DNA of 64,000 nt from an uncultured Acidobacteriota bacterium (GTDB taxonomy: Bacteria > Acidobacteriota > Vicinamibacteria > Vicinamibacterales > CAVVIG01). The stretch lies in NCBI GenBank assembly GCA_902825985.1, contig CADEDC010000001.1, positions 121,228-185,227 of the forward strand, written 5' to 3'. The notes under the pieces were generated by a model. It was not told where the DNA came from, did not search any database, and saw nothing but the letters and a program-made list of their open reading frames with translations. The position numbers and the translations under genes were made by a program. This document shows, piece by piece, positions 54,652-62,680 of the stretch. Numbering within the stretch: position 1 is the first letter of the stretch; each line of letters begins with the position of its first letter.

Positions 54652-56228
54652 ACGGGAACCTCGGCCGGACGATGCCGGACCAGCGCATACTCGAGACTGT
54701 CGACCAGCGCCTGCAGGCTGGCTTCGACGATGTTCGTGTTCACGCCGACGGTGCCCCACTCACCGGTGCCGTCGCTCGTCTCGATGAGCACGCGCGTCTT
54801 GGCGGCGGTCGCACTTCGCGAATCGATGATGCGAACCTTGTAATCGGTGAGGCGGACCTCGGCAATCTGCCGGTAGAAACCGACGAGCGCCGCCCGCAAG
54901 GCGGCGTCCAGCGCGTTCACCGGGCCGTCGCCCTCCGCCACCGTGTGGGCGAACTGGCCGTCGACGCGGACCTTGACCGTCGCCTCGCAGATCGACGAGC
55001 CGCCGTTGCTGCGGACCGACACGTGATAGCCCTCGACGACGAACGGCGGCGGGCTCTGCGTCAGCACCTTGCGGATGAGCAGGGCCAGCGAGCCGTCGGC
55101 CGCCTCGAACTCGAAGCCCTGATGCTCGAGCTCCTTGATCCGGGCGAGCATGTCGCGCAGGTGCGGCGTCGCGTTCGTCACGTCGAAGCCCAGCTCACGC
55201 GCCTTCATCACGATGTTGCTGCGTCCCGCCAGGTCGCTGATGAGGACGTGCCGCGAATTGCCGACCAGCGCCGGGTCGATGTGCTCGTAGCTGCGGATGA
55301 CCTTCTGGACGGCGTTCACGTGCGTGCCGCCCTTGTGGGAAAAGGACGCCGCGCCGACCCACGGCAGTCGCGGATTCGGTCGCAGGTTCGCCGTCTCGTC
55401 GCAGAACTGCGACAGCTCCTTCAACTGGTCCAGGGACTCGGCCGGCACCGATGGCACCTTGCACTTGAACTGCAGGATCGGCATGACGCTGGTGAGGTTG
55501 CAGTTGCCGGTGCGTTCGCCGTAGCCGTTGATGGTGCCCTGGATGTGCGTCGCGCCGCCGTCGAGGGCGATGAGGGCGTTGGCCACCCCGAGGCCGATGT
55601 CGTCGTGCGTGTGGATGCCGAGCGTACCGGCGAACAGCGTCCGCGCGTCGCGCGTGATGGCGAGGATCTCCGCCGGCAGCGAACCGCCGTTGGTGTCGCA
55701 GAGCGTCAGGACATCGGCGCCGCCGCGCACGGCCGCCTGCCACGTGGCGCGTGCGTACTCGCCATCGTCCTTGTAGCCGTCGAAGGCATGCTCGGCGTCA
55801 TAGACGACGAACCGGCCGTGCGCCTTGAGGTGGCGCACGGTATCTTCGATCATCGCCAGATTCTCCGCCGGCGAAGTCTGCAGCACCTCGAGCACGTGCA
55901 GCAGCCACGTCTTGCCGAAGATGGTGACGACCGGCGTGCCGGCCTCGAGCAGCAGCCGGACCTGGTCGTCCTGCTCGACCCGCAGGTCCTTGCGGCGCGT
56001 CGAGCCGAAGGCCGCCAGCCGCGCGTGCCGGAACGTCCGGTGGCGGGCCTGTTCGAAGAACTCGATGTCCCGCGGATTGGATCCCGGCCAGCCGCCCTCG
56101 ATGTAGTGCACGCCGAAGGCGTCGAGACGCTCGGCGATGCGGAGCTTGTCGGCGACCGAGAAGGTGACGCCTTCTCCCTGGGTGCCGTCACGCAGGGTCG
56201 TATCGTAGATCTCTATCGAGGCAGCCAT
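54648..56228 (-). CDS. cimA: (R)-citramalate synthase
   Basis: 526 aa, the citramalate synthase length. IEIYDTTLRDGTQGEG is the HMGL-like catalytic opening; GIHTHDD, NGYGERTGN and the C-terminal LeuA-dimer/regulatory domain follow. It condenses pyruvate and acetyl-CoA, the threonine-independent entry to isoleucine. A TACAAT -10 ends 11 nt before the ATG and no ribosome site is seen, so the leader is nearly absent. It unexpectedly heads an operon with the PHP and TonB-receptor-like genes. Confidence 0.93.
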   Translation of the reverse strand: MAASIEIYDTTLRDGTQGEGVTFSVADKLRIAERLDAFGVHYIEGGWPGSNPRDIEFFEQARHRTFRHARLAAFGSTRRKDLRVEQDDQVRLLLEAGTPVVTIFGKTWLLHVLEVLQTSPAENLAMIEDTVRHLKAHGRFVVYDAEHAFDGYKDDGEYARATWQAAVRGGADVLTLCDTNGGSLPAEILAITRDARTLFAGTLGIHTHDDIGLGVANALIALDGGATHIQGTINGYGERTGNCNLTSVMPILQFKCKVPSVPAESLDQLKELSQFCDETANLRPNPRLPWVGAASFSHKGGTHVNAVQKVIRSYEHIDPALVGNSRHVLISDLAGRSNIVMKARELGFDVTNATPHLRDMLARIKELEHQGFEFEAADGSLALLIRKVLTQSPPPFVVEGYHVSVRSNGGSSICEATVKVRVDGQFAHTVAEGDGPVNALDAALRAALVGFYRQIAEVRLTDYKVRIIDSRSATAAKTRVLIETSDGTGEWGTVGVNTNIVEASLQALVDSLEYALVRHRPAEVPV

Positions 56229-56422
56229 GGTCTGTCGTTATTGTACTGCGTCTCAGCCGGTGGTTCAGCCGCCGCCTGAGCTCAGCTGCCGAGGATCGCG
56301 GGGCCGCGGCATTTCCCCTCACGATGCCTTCGCGCCAGCCATGTGCCCGGGGCCGCATGAGGACGCGCCGCCGGTCGTGATGCGCGGTCGTGCGTGAACC
56401 TGGCGGCGGCGCGGGCGGCGGA

Positions 56423-57778
56423 CTAGCGCCCGGCGGCCGGGTGCGTCGGCACCTTGAAGGTGGCGGCGTCCGCCCCTCGAATCGACGCGTCGAGCACTTC
56501 GATGATGTGCACGATCGGCCGCGCCTGCGGCGGCGTCTGCGCCGATCGAATCTGCAGGATGCAGCCGGGGTTCGACGTGACAACGATGTCGGCGTCGGTG
56601 GCGGCGATGTGGGCCGCCTTCCGCCGGCCGAGCGACGCGGCCATCGCCGGCTGCACGAGGTTGAAGATACCGGCGCTGCCGCAGCACACGTCGCTCTCGC
56701 CGATCGCGACGACTTCGAGCCCCGGGACCGCGCCCAGCAGATCGCGCGGCTCGCGCCGCACGCCCTGACCGTGCGCCAGGTGACACGCATCATGGTAGGC
56801 GACGCGCATCGGCAGGGGATGGCGAGGCGCCGCCTGCGGCAATTCGGCCAGCACCTCCGTGACGTCCCGCACCTGTGCGGCAAACGCCTGGGCTCGCATG
56901 GCCCACGCCGGGTCGTCGTGCAGCAGTTCGCCGTACTCCTTCATCGTCGAGCCACACCCGGCGGCGTTGATGGCGATGACGTCGACCGGATGCCGTTCGA
57001 ACACCGCGATGAGCTGGCGCGCGAAGCCTCGGGCGGCCTCGCGTTCACCGGCATGGAGGGCGAGGGCGCCACAACAGCCTTGGGCCGCCGGGGCGATGAC
57101 CTCGCATCCCTCGGCGGCGAGCACGCGAACCGTGGCGGCGTTCACGTCGCCGAAGAACACGCGTTGTACGCAGCCGGTGACGAGGCCGACACGCCGGCGC
57201 TGCGGCGGCCGGGCGGCGGTCCGCTCGGCGACGTCCGGCGCGGCCGGTCCATCAGGCGCGAGCGCGGTCAGCGCCCGCAGGCGGGGTGGCAGCAAGGCGA
57301 GCAGGCCCGGCCGCCGCTTGACGAACGTCGCGGCCGCCAGCGTCCACGCGAGCGCCCGCAGGCGCGCCGGATACGGCAGCACGCTGAAGAGCAGCCGCCG
57401 GAACAGCCGGTCGCCCGGCGGGCGCGTCGTCATCCGCTCGACGGTCGCGCGCGTCTGCTCGATGAGCGGTCCGTACTGCACCCCCGACGGGCACGCGGTC
57501 TCGCACGCCAGGCAGCCCAGGCAGGTGTCGAAGTGGGCGATGGCCGACGGCGTGAGCGCGACCCGCTCCTGGATCGCGGCCTTCATCAGGTAGATCCGCC
57601 CGCGTGGCGAGTCCATTTCCTGTCCCACCTCGAGATAGCTCGGGCAGGTGGCGAGGCAGAAGCCGCAATGAACGCACTTGTCCATCAGCGGTTCGAGCGC
57701 GGCAAGAGCGGCCAGCGGCCGTGCCGCGTCCTGGCCTGCTGTGTGGCCGGACGCTGCCGGAATCGGCGGCACGCTCAC
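56423..57778 (-). CDS. glcF: Glycolate oxidase iron-sulfur subunit
   Basis: 451 aa. Two ferredoxin-type sets (CVHCGFCLATCP and CLGCLACETACP) in the N-terminal third and two CCG-type cysteine-rich domains (QGCCGALALH; SDVCCGSAGIF) identify GlcF. GTG at 57778 gives a GTGA overlap with the glcE stop. It passes electrons from GlcD/GlcE to the quinone pool. The 194-bp space to cimA (56229-56422) holds nothing recognisable beyond the cimA -10. Confidence 0.93.
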   Translation of the reverse strand: MSVPPIPAASGHTAGQDAARPLAALAALEPLMDKCVHCGFCLATCPSYLEVGQEMDSPRGRIYLMKAAIQERVALTPSAIAHFDTCLGCLACETACPSGVQYGPLIEQTRATVERMTTRPPGDRLFRRLLFSVLPYPARLRALAWTLAAATFVKRRPGLLALLPPRLRALTALAPDGPAAPDVAERTAARPPQRRRVGLVTGCVQRVFFGDVNAATVRVLAAEGCEVIAPAAQGCCGALALHAGEREAARGFARQLIAVFERHPVDVIAINAAGCGSTMKEYGELLHDDPAWAMRAQAFAAQVRDVTEVLAELPQAAPRHPLPMRVAYHDACHLAHGQGVRREPRDLLGAVPGLEVVAIGESDVCCGSAGIFNLVQPAMAASLGRRKAAHIAATDADIVVTSNPGCILQIRSAQTPPQARPIVHIIEVLDASIRGADAATFKVPTHPAAGR

Positions 57779-58965
57779 GCCAGTCCTCCGGGGCCGCCGC
57801 CAGGACAGAGCGTCCCGCGCGGGTCGAACTGCGCCTTGACGGCGCGCATGATGGCGGCGGCGCCGCCGAGATCCTCCCACACCGGAACCGCGTGCGTCAC
57901 GGCGGCGGGGGCGGACAGGACGGCCACGTGGCCGGCCGGCGGACGCGCCGCCGTTCGCAGATGGCGGATCAGTTCGACGAGGGCAGCGGACTCGCCATCG
58001 GCGTGAACGAGCAGGCAGCCGAGCAGCGCGCGACCGGCGGCGTGCAGACGCAGGCCGTGAAGGCTGGCGCGCTGCTCGAGCGCCGCGAGCACACCGGCGA
58101 CGTCGGTGGGCAGCACGTTCAGGCGGAGGAGCACGCCGCCCGGGTGGTGCACCGCCGCGTCATGGCCGTGCCAGCAGGCGGATTCGTCGGCACCGTGCAG
58201 CACGCGGGCGTGCGCTCCCGCGGCCGCGGCCAGCGTCTCGGCGTGTGCCGCCTGCTGGACGGCCGCCGTCTCGGTCGTCTCGAAGCGGACGAGCAGGCGC
58301 GGGCCAGGCAGGGCCACCTCCACCGCGCTCGGCGTCAGCACGGCGGCGGCGAAGGCGGCAATCAGCCGGCCAAGCGCGGCGCCGTCCGGCACGGCGATCG
58401 CCACGGTGCGCGACGCCGGCGGCAGCGGCGACAGCTTGAAGGTCGCCGACGTGATCACCGCGAGGCTGCCGAACGATCCGCAGAGCAGCCGGCCCAGGTC
58501 GTAGCCGGCGACGTTCTTCACGACGCGGCCACCGGCCCTGGCGGTCGTCCCGTCGACGAGCGCGAACTCGACCCCGATGAGAAGGTCGCGCGGAGCCCCG
58601 GCGCGGTGGCGGCGGGGACCGCTGTCGTTCGTCGCGATCAGGCCGCCGACCGTCGACTCGCCGCCGGCCCACGGGTCGAGCGGCAGCCACTGCCCGTCGC
58701 GCGCCAGCACCGCGTTGACGGCGGCGAGCGTCGCCCCGGCCGGGGCGGTGACCGTCAGGTCGCCGGCGCAGTGTTCGATCGGTTCCTGCAGCCGCGCGGT
58801 CGACAGCACGGCGTCGGTACGGACGGCCGGCACACCCCAACCGGCCTTCGTGCCGTGGCCCCGCACGACGACCGCCAGGCGCCGGTCGTCCGCCGAGCGC
58901 AGCATCTCCGCCAGTTCGCGGGCGTCCGCGGGCTCCAGCCGCTGAACGGTGGCGACATCGGTCAT
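57775..58965 (-). CDS. glcE: Glycolate oxidase FAD-binding subunit GlcE
   Basis: 396 aa. FAD_binding_4 domain with RGHGTK, the GGESTVGGLIATNDSGPRR segment (residues about 115-135) and VKNVAGYDLGRLL, which are typical of GlcE rather than GlcD. Partner flavoprotein of the GlcDEF glycolate dehydrogenase. Start at 58965 lies 19 nt after glcD; a longer Arg-rich frame upstream is antisense shadow. Confidence 0.92.
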   Translation of the reverse strand: MTDVATVQRLEPADARELAEMLRSADDRRLAVVVRGHGTKAGWGVPAVRTDAVLSTARLQEPIEHCAGDLTVTAPAGATLAAVNAVLARDGQWLPLDPWAGGESTVGGLIATNDSGPRRHRAGAPRDLLIGVEFALVDGTTARAGGRVVKNVAGYDLGRLLCGSFGSLAVITSATFKLSPLPPASRTVAIAVPDGAALGRLIAAFAAAVLTPSAVEVALPGPRLLVRFETTETAAVQQAAHAETLAAAAGAHARVLHGADESACWHGHDAAVHHPGGVLLRLNVLPTDVAGVLAALEQRASLHGLRLHAAGRALLGCLLVHADGESAALVELIRHLRTAARPPAGHVAVLSAPAAVTHAVPVWEDLGGAAAIMRAVKAQFDPRGTLCPGGGPGGLA

Positions 58966-58984
58966 GGGCGCGCCTCGCGCATCT

Positions 58985-60475
58985 TCAGAAGCGCTCCGCC
59001 AGCCCGGCGCGTTCCACCGGATGGGCACGATAGGGGCCGGGCACTTCACCGCACAGCCGCGGCGTCGGAAACACCTTGCCGGGGTTGCAGATCGCCGACG
59101 GGTCGAAGGCACAGCGGAGGCGCTGCATCGTGTCGAGATCGTCGGCCGTGAACATCTTCGGCATCGACCCCTTCTTGTCGGCGCCGACGCCGTGTTCGCC
59201 GGTCAGCGACCCGCCGGCGTCGAGGCAGTACTGCAGGATCTCCGACGCCACCTGTTCGGCGTGGGCGGCCTGTCCGGGAATCGCCTCGTCGTAGCAGATG
59301 AGCGGATGCAGGTTGCCGTCGCCGGCGTGGAAGACGTTGCCGATCCGCAGCCCGGACCGCCGCTCCAGGTCGCGGATCCGGCGGAGTACCTCGGGCAGGC
59401 GCGTGCGCGGCACGACGCCATCCTGCACGTAGTAGTTCGGCGACACGCGTCCCATCGCCGCGAAGGCCGCCTTGCGCCCCTTCCAGATGCGCTCGCGGGC
59501 GGTGTTGTCGCGCGCGATCTCGACGGTCTCGGCCCCGCACCGGCCACAGACCGCCTCCACGGTGGCGAACAGTTCGTGCACCTCGATCTGCGCACCATCG
59601 AGTTCGACGATCAACACGGCCTGCGACGGCGGGAAGTTCGGGTGGACGGCCGCCTCGGCCGCGTCGATGGTCAGCCGGTCCATCATCTCGACCGCGGCGG
59701 GGACGATGCCGCAGGCGATGATCGCCGACACCGCTTCACCGGCGGCATCGATCGACGGAAAACCTGCCAGCAATGTCAGCACGGCCTGGGGACGCCGCAG
59801 GATGCGGACGGTCACTTCGGTGACGACCGCCAGGGTACCCTCGGAGCCGACGATGACCCCCAGCAGGTCCAGGCCCGGCGGATCGAGCGTCGGCCCGCCG
59901 AGCCGGATGACGTCGCCATCCGGCAGCACGGCTTCCACGCCGAGCACGTGGTGGACGGTGAAGCCGTACTTGAGGCAGTGGGCGCCGCCGGAATTCTCGG
60001 CGACGTTGCCGCCAATCGAACAGACGCTTTGACTGGAGGGATCGGGCGCGTAATAGCAGCCGAACGGCGCGACGCACTTCGTGATGTCCAGGTTCGTCAC
60101 CCCCGGTTCGACGACCACATACTGGTTGTCGATGTCGACGTGGCGGATCCGCGTCATCCGCGCGAGCGAAATGAGCAGGCCGTCGGGGCGAGGCAGCGCG
60201 CCGCCGGACAGCCCGGTGCCGTGTCCGCGCGCGACGAACGGAATCCGATGCGCGTGACAGAGCCGGACGACGGCTGCCACTTCGGCGGTCGTCCGCGGCA
60301 GTACCACGGCGCCGGGGGTCTGACGCAGGTGGACGAGGGCGTCGGACTCGTAGGTCAGCAGATCGGCAGGATGGCGCAGCACCGCGTCGGCCGGCAGCGC
60401 CTGTGCGAGCGCGGCATGGAAACTACCCGGCAGCCCGGCCGGTGCGCCTGCAGGCGCCGGAGTCACGTCGGTCAC
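58985..60475 (-). CDS. glcD: Glycolate oxidase catalytic subunit GlcD
   Basis: 496 aa. FAD-linked oxidase with RGHGTGLSGGALP, YAPDPSSQ, GGNVAENSGGAHCLKYG and a C-terminal HAGDGNLHP and GEHGVG with the family's iron/flavin-contact histidines. It oxidises glycolate (or D-lactate, from sequence alone) to the 2-oxo acid; the glcE and glcF neighbours favour glycolate. GTG start at 60475 with a CATAAT -10 ending 8 nt upstream and no ribosome site. First gene of glcDEF. Confidence 0.93.
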   Translation of the reverse strand: MTDVTPAPAGAPAGLPGSFHAALAQALPADAVLRHPADLLTYESDALVHLRQTPGAVVLPRTTAEVAAVVRLCHAHRIPFVARGHGTGLSGGALPRPDGLLISLARMTRIRHVDIDNQYVVVEPGVTNLDITKCVAPFGCYYAPDPSSQSVCSIGGNVAENSGGAHCLKYGFTVHHVLGVEAVLPDGDVIRLGGPTLDPPGLDLLGVIVGSEGTLAVVTEVTVRILRRPQAVLTLLAGFPSIDAAGEAVSAIIACGIVPAAVEMMDRLTIDAAEAAVHPNFPPSQAVLIVELDGAQIEVHELFATVEAVCGRCGAETVEIARDNTARERIWKGRKAAFAAMGRVSPNYYVQDGVVPRTRLPEVLRRIRDLERRSGLRIGNVFHAGDGNLHPLICYDEAIPGQAAHAEQVASEILQYCLDAGGSLTGEHGVGADKKGSMPKMFTADDLDTMQRLRCAFDPSAICNPGKVFPTPRLCGEVPGPYRAHPVERAGLAERF

Positions 60476-60602
60476 GAAGGTTGATTATGTGCCGGAACCC
60501 GCGCCAGTTGCACGGTTCCTCACACCGGTGTCGCGATCGCCGGCGCCCGGCGGCGTCCGGCTGCTATGCTCATCGGCACGCAGGTTGCGGAGGGTGTCTG
60601 GC

Positions 60603-60827
60603 GTGAAGCCCGCAGTCTCGTGGCCCGCATGTGACTTCGTCCGCGCCGAAGTCGTCTCTCTCGGGGAAGAGGGTCCGTATCGCTTGACCGTCTTTCATGC
60701 TCGTGGAACGATTGTCGAATACTTCTCTGATACGACTGCCGCCTTGCGGCGGCAGGGAGAGCTGGAGGATCTGCTCGCGGCTGCGCGTGGCGCGACCGCC
60801 GGACCTCTGTTGAAACGTGCTGTATGA
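60603..60827 (+). CDS. Small hypothetical protein coupled to a response regulator
   Basis: 74 aa; not recognised. Middle has a beta-like YRLTVFHARGTIVEYF followed by a helix AALRRQGELEDLL. GTG at 60603 is chosen because GGAGGG ends 8 nt upstream; the frame is open back to 60489. Its TGA overlaps the ATG of the response regulator in an ATGA, so the two are translated together. A TATGCT at 60565-60570 may be the -10. Confidence 0.55.
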   Translation: MKPAVSWPACDFVRAEVVSLGEEGPYRLTVFHARGTIVEYFSDTTAALRRQGELEDLLAAARGATAGPLLKRAV

Positions 60828-61237
60828 GTAACGTCCCAGCCAAGGTGCTGATCATCGACGACGACCAGGCGGTGACCGAGACGTTCGCGCGCATGCTGCG
60901 CCTGGAAGGGCATGAAGTGCGTACGGCGCACGACGCCGAGTCGGGGCTGCGCGAGGCGCAAACCGCCCCACCCGACGCCATCATCGTCGATTTGCGCATG
61001 CCGCTCATCAACGGTCTCGGCTTCCTCTACCGTCTGCGCGCCGACGAACGTCACCAGCACACGCCGGTGGCGATCGTCACCGGTGACTACTGCCTGGACG
61101 ACAGCATCACGCGCGAGCTCACCGAACTTGGCGCGCAGCTGCACTTCAAGCCGCTGTGGCTCGAGGACCTCGTCGAACTCGCCTACTCGCTGCTGACGTC
61201 CAACCGGCCCAAGTCGTCGCAGCCGCTCGCCAACTGA
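60824..61237 (+). CDS. Single-domain response regulator (CheY-like)
   Basis: 137 aa receiver domain without output. Acidic pocket Asp12-Asp14, phospho-acceptor Asp56 in IIVDLRMP, switch Thr86 in IVTGDY and Lys109 in HFKPLW are in place. It may accept phosphate from an orphan kinase such as the one at 34398, but nothing here shows that. A diguanylate cyclase gene follows after 125 bp. Confidence 0.85.
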   Translation: MSNVPAKVLIIDDDQAVTETFARMLRLEGHEVRTAHDAESGLREAQTAPPDAIIVDLRMPLINGLGFLYRLRADERHQHTPVAIVTGDYCLDDSITRELTELGAQLHFKPLWLEDLVELAYSLLTSNRPKSSQPLAN

Positions 61238-61362
61238 CGGATCCGCCGTGGCTGCCGGGATGCCGGCAGCGTCCGACACCAGACTTGTAACTGCGCTGAC
61301 GATCCTGCAAGTCGTCGCCGGCGTGCGGCGCAGCACGCCGGTGGCGGCTGCGTGACGACGAC

Positions 61363-62628
61363 GTGCAGCGCCGCGCGGTTCCGCGCGGCGCCCGCCTGGC
61401 ACTCCGGTTGTTCTGTCTCGGCCTCATGCGCGTGTGCAGTCAGGGAGACGGCCGTCTCCTGCTCGGCCTCCTCGTCGGCGCCGCCGTCATGTTCGGCCAG
61501 CCGCTACGCCAGCTCCTCAGCCAGGCGGAGGAGGTCTCCCGCGTCTATGGCGTCGATGTCGTCCCGGCCCTCGTCATCCTGGTGCTCGTGCTCACCGTGC
61601 ACCTGTACCAGCGCCAGCGTGACGCCGCCGCCGCCCGGGCGCTGGCCGAGCGGGCCGCCGACGACGCCAGGCGGACGACGCGCGATCTGTCGCGGCTCGT
61701 CGACGCGTCCCACGCGCTGGCCAACGCCCTGGATCACGGCCAGCTGCGCGTCGAAGCGTGGCGCCACGTGCCGGCCCTGACCGGCGGGCGCACCGCCTGG
61801 GTGGCGGTGGCCGAACCGCATGCCTGGCACTGGGTCATGGAGGCGGACGCCGATCAGGAGGCGCAGCTGCTGGAGCTCGCGCCGTCGCTGCTGCAGCTGA
61901 CGGAGGCGGGCGAGAGCCGTCACAACGGCTGGGTCCTGTTCCAGCTGCGGAGTTCCGGCCGCCCGCTCGGTGTCCTCGCCGTCGAGGACACGCCGGCACT
62001 CACCGGGATCGAAGAGCAGCGGCTCGACACGCTCGCCGCGATCATCAGTATCGCGGTCAAGAACGTCCAGCTGTTTGCCGAGATGCAGGTGAGCAGCGTT
62101 TCCGATGCGCTGACCGGCTGCTTCAACCGGGCGCATGCGTTTGCGACGCTCGACAGCGAGATGCGGCGGGCGAAGCGCAATCGCCGGCCGTTGTCGATCG
62201 CGATGCTCGACGTCGACGACTTCAAACGCATCAACGACGAGCACGGACACCTGTGCGGCGACGCGGTGCTGGAGTCGATCGGCGAGACGCTGCGCCGGAC
62301 GCTGCGATCGAGCGATGTGAAGTGCCGCTACGGCGGCGACGAATTCATCATCGTCCTGCCCGAAACACCGATCGACGGCGCCGACCAGGTGGCGGATCAC
62401 ATCCGCCGCGCCATCGAGCGTGTCGAGCATCCCGGTCGCACGCGGCCGTTCACGATCCAGGTCAGCATCGGCGTGTCGGCAGCGCAACCCGGCGAAGCCG
62501 ACGTGCTGGCGCTCGTCGGTCGTGCGGATGCGGCGCTCTATCGTGACAAGGGACGCAAGGCCCACGGACTCCGGCTCGTGGCCGGTGGTGCCGGTACCGC
62601 AGAGGTGGTCGCCGCCACCCGCGCTTGA
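61363..62628 (+). CDS. Membrane diguanylate cyclase with GAF-like domain
   Basis: 421 aa from GTG 61363; an ATG at 61426 is a plausible alternative. Two hydrophobic stretches (about 30-45 and 65-82), a coiled coil, a GAF-like region (about 105-235) and a GGDEF domain with an intact GGDEF at 324-328. The inhibitory RxxD site (Arg315-Asp318) sits exactly five residues before GGDEF, so the enzyme should be active and product-inhibited. It makes c-di-GMP. No ribosome site is clear for either start. Confidence 0.85.
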   Translation: MQRRAVPRGARLALRLFCLGLMRVCSQGDGRLLLGLLVGAAVMFGQPLRQLLSQAEEVSRVYGVDVVPALVILVLVLTVHLYQRQRDAAAARALAERAADDARRTTRDLSRLVDASHALANALDHGQLRVEAWRHVPALTGGRTAWVAVAEPHAWHWVMEADADQEAQLLELAPSLLQLTEAGESRHNGWVLFQLRSSGRPLGVLAVEDTPALTGIEEQRLDTLAAIISIAVKNVQLFAEMQVSSVSDALTGCFNRAHAFATLDSEMRRAKRNRRPLSIAMLDVDDFKRINDEHGHLCGDAVLESIGETLRRTLRSSDVKCRYGGDEFIIVLPETPIDGADQVADHIRRAIERVEHPGRTRPFTIQVSIGVSAAQPGEADVLALVGRADAALYRDKGRKAHGLRLVAGGAGTAEVVAATRA

Positions 62629-62680
62629 GCTCGGCTGCGCACCCGTACGGCCGCCAGGCCTGCGGTATCATCAATGACCA

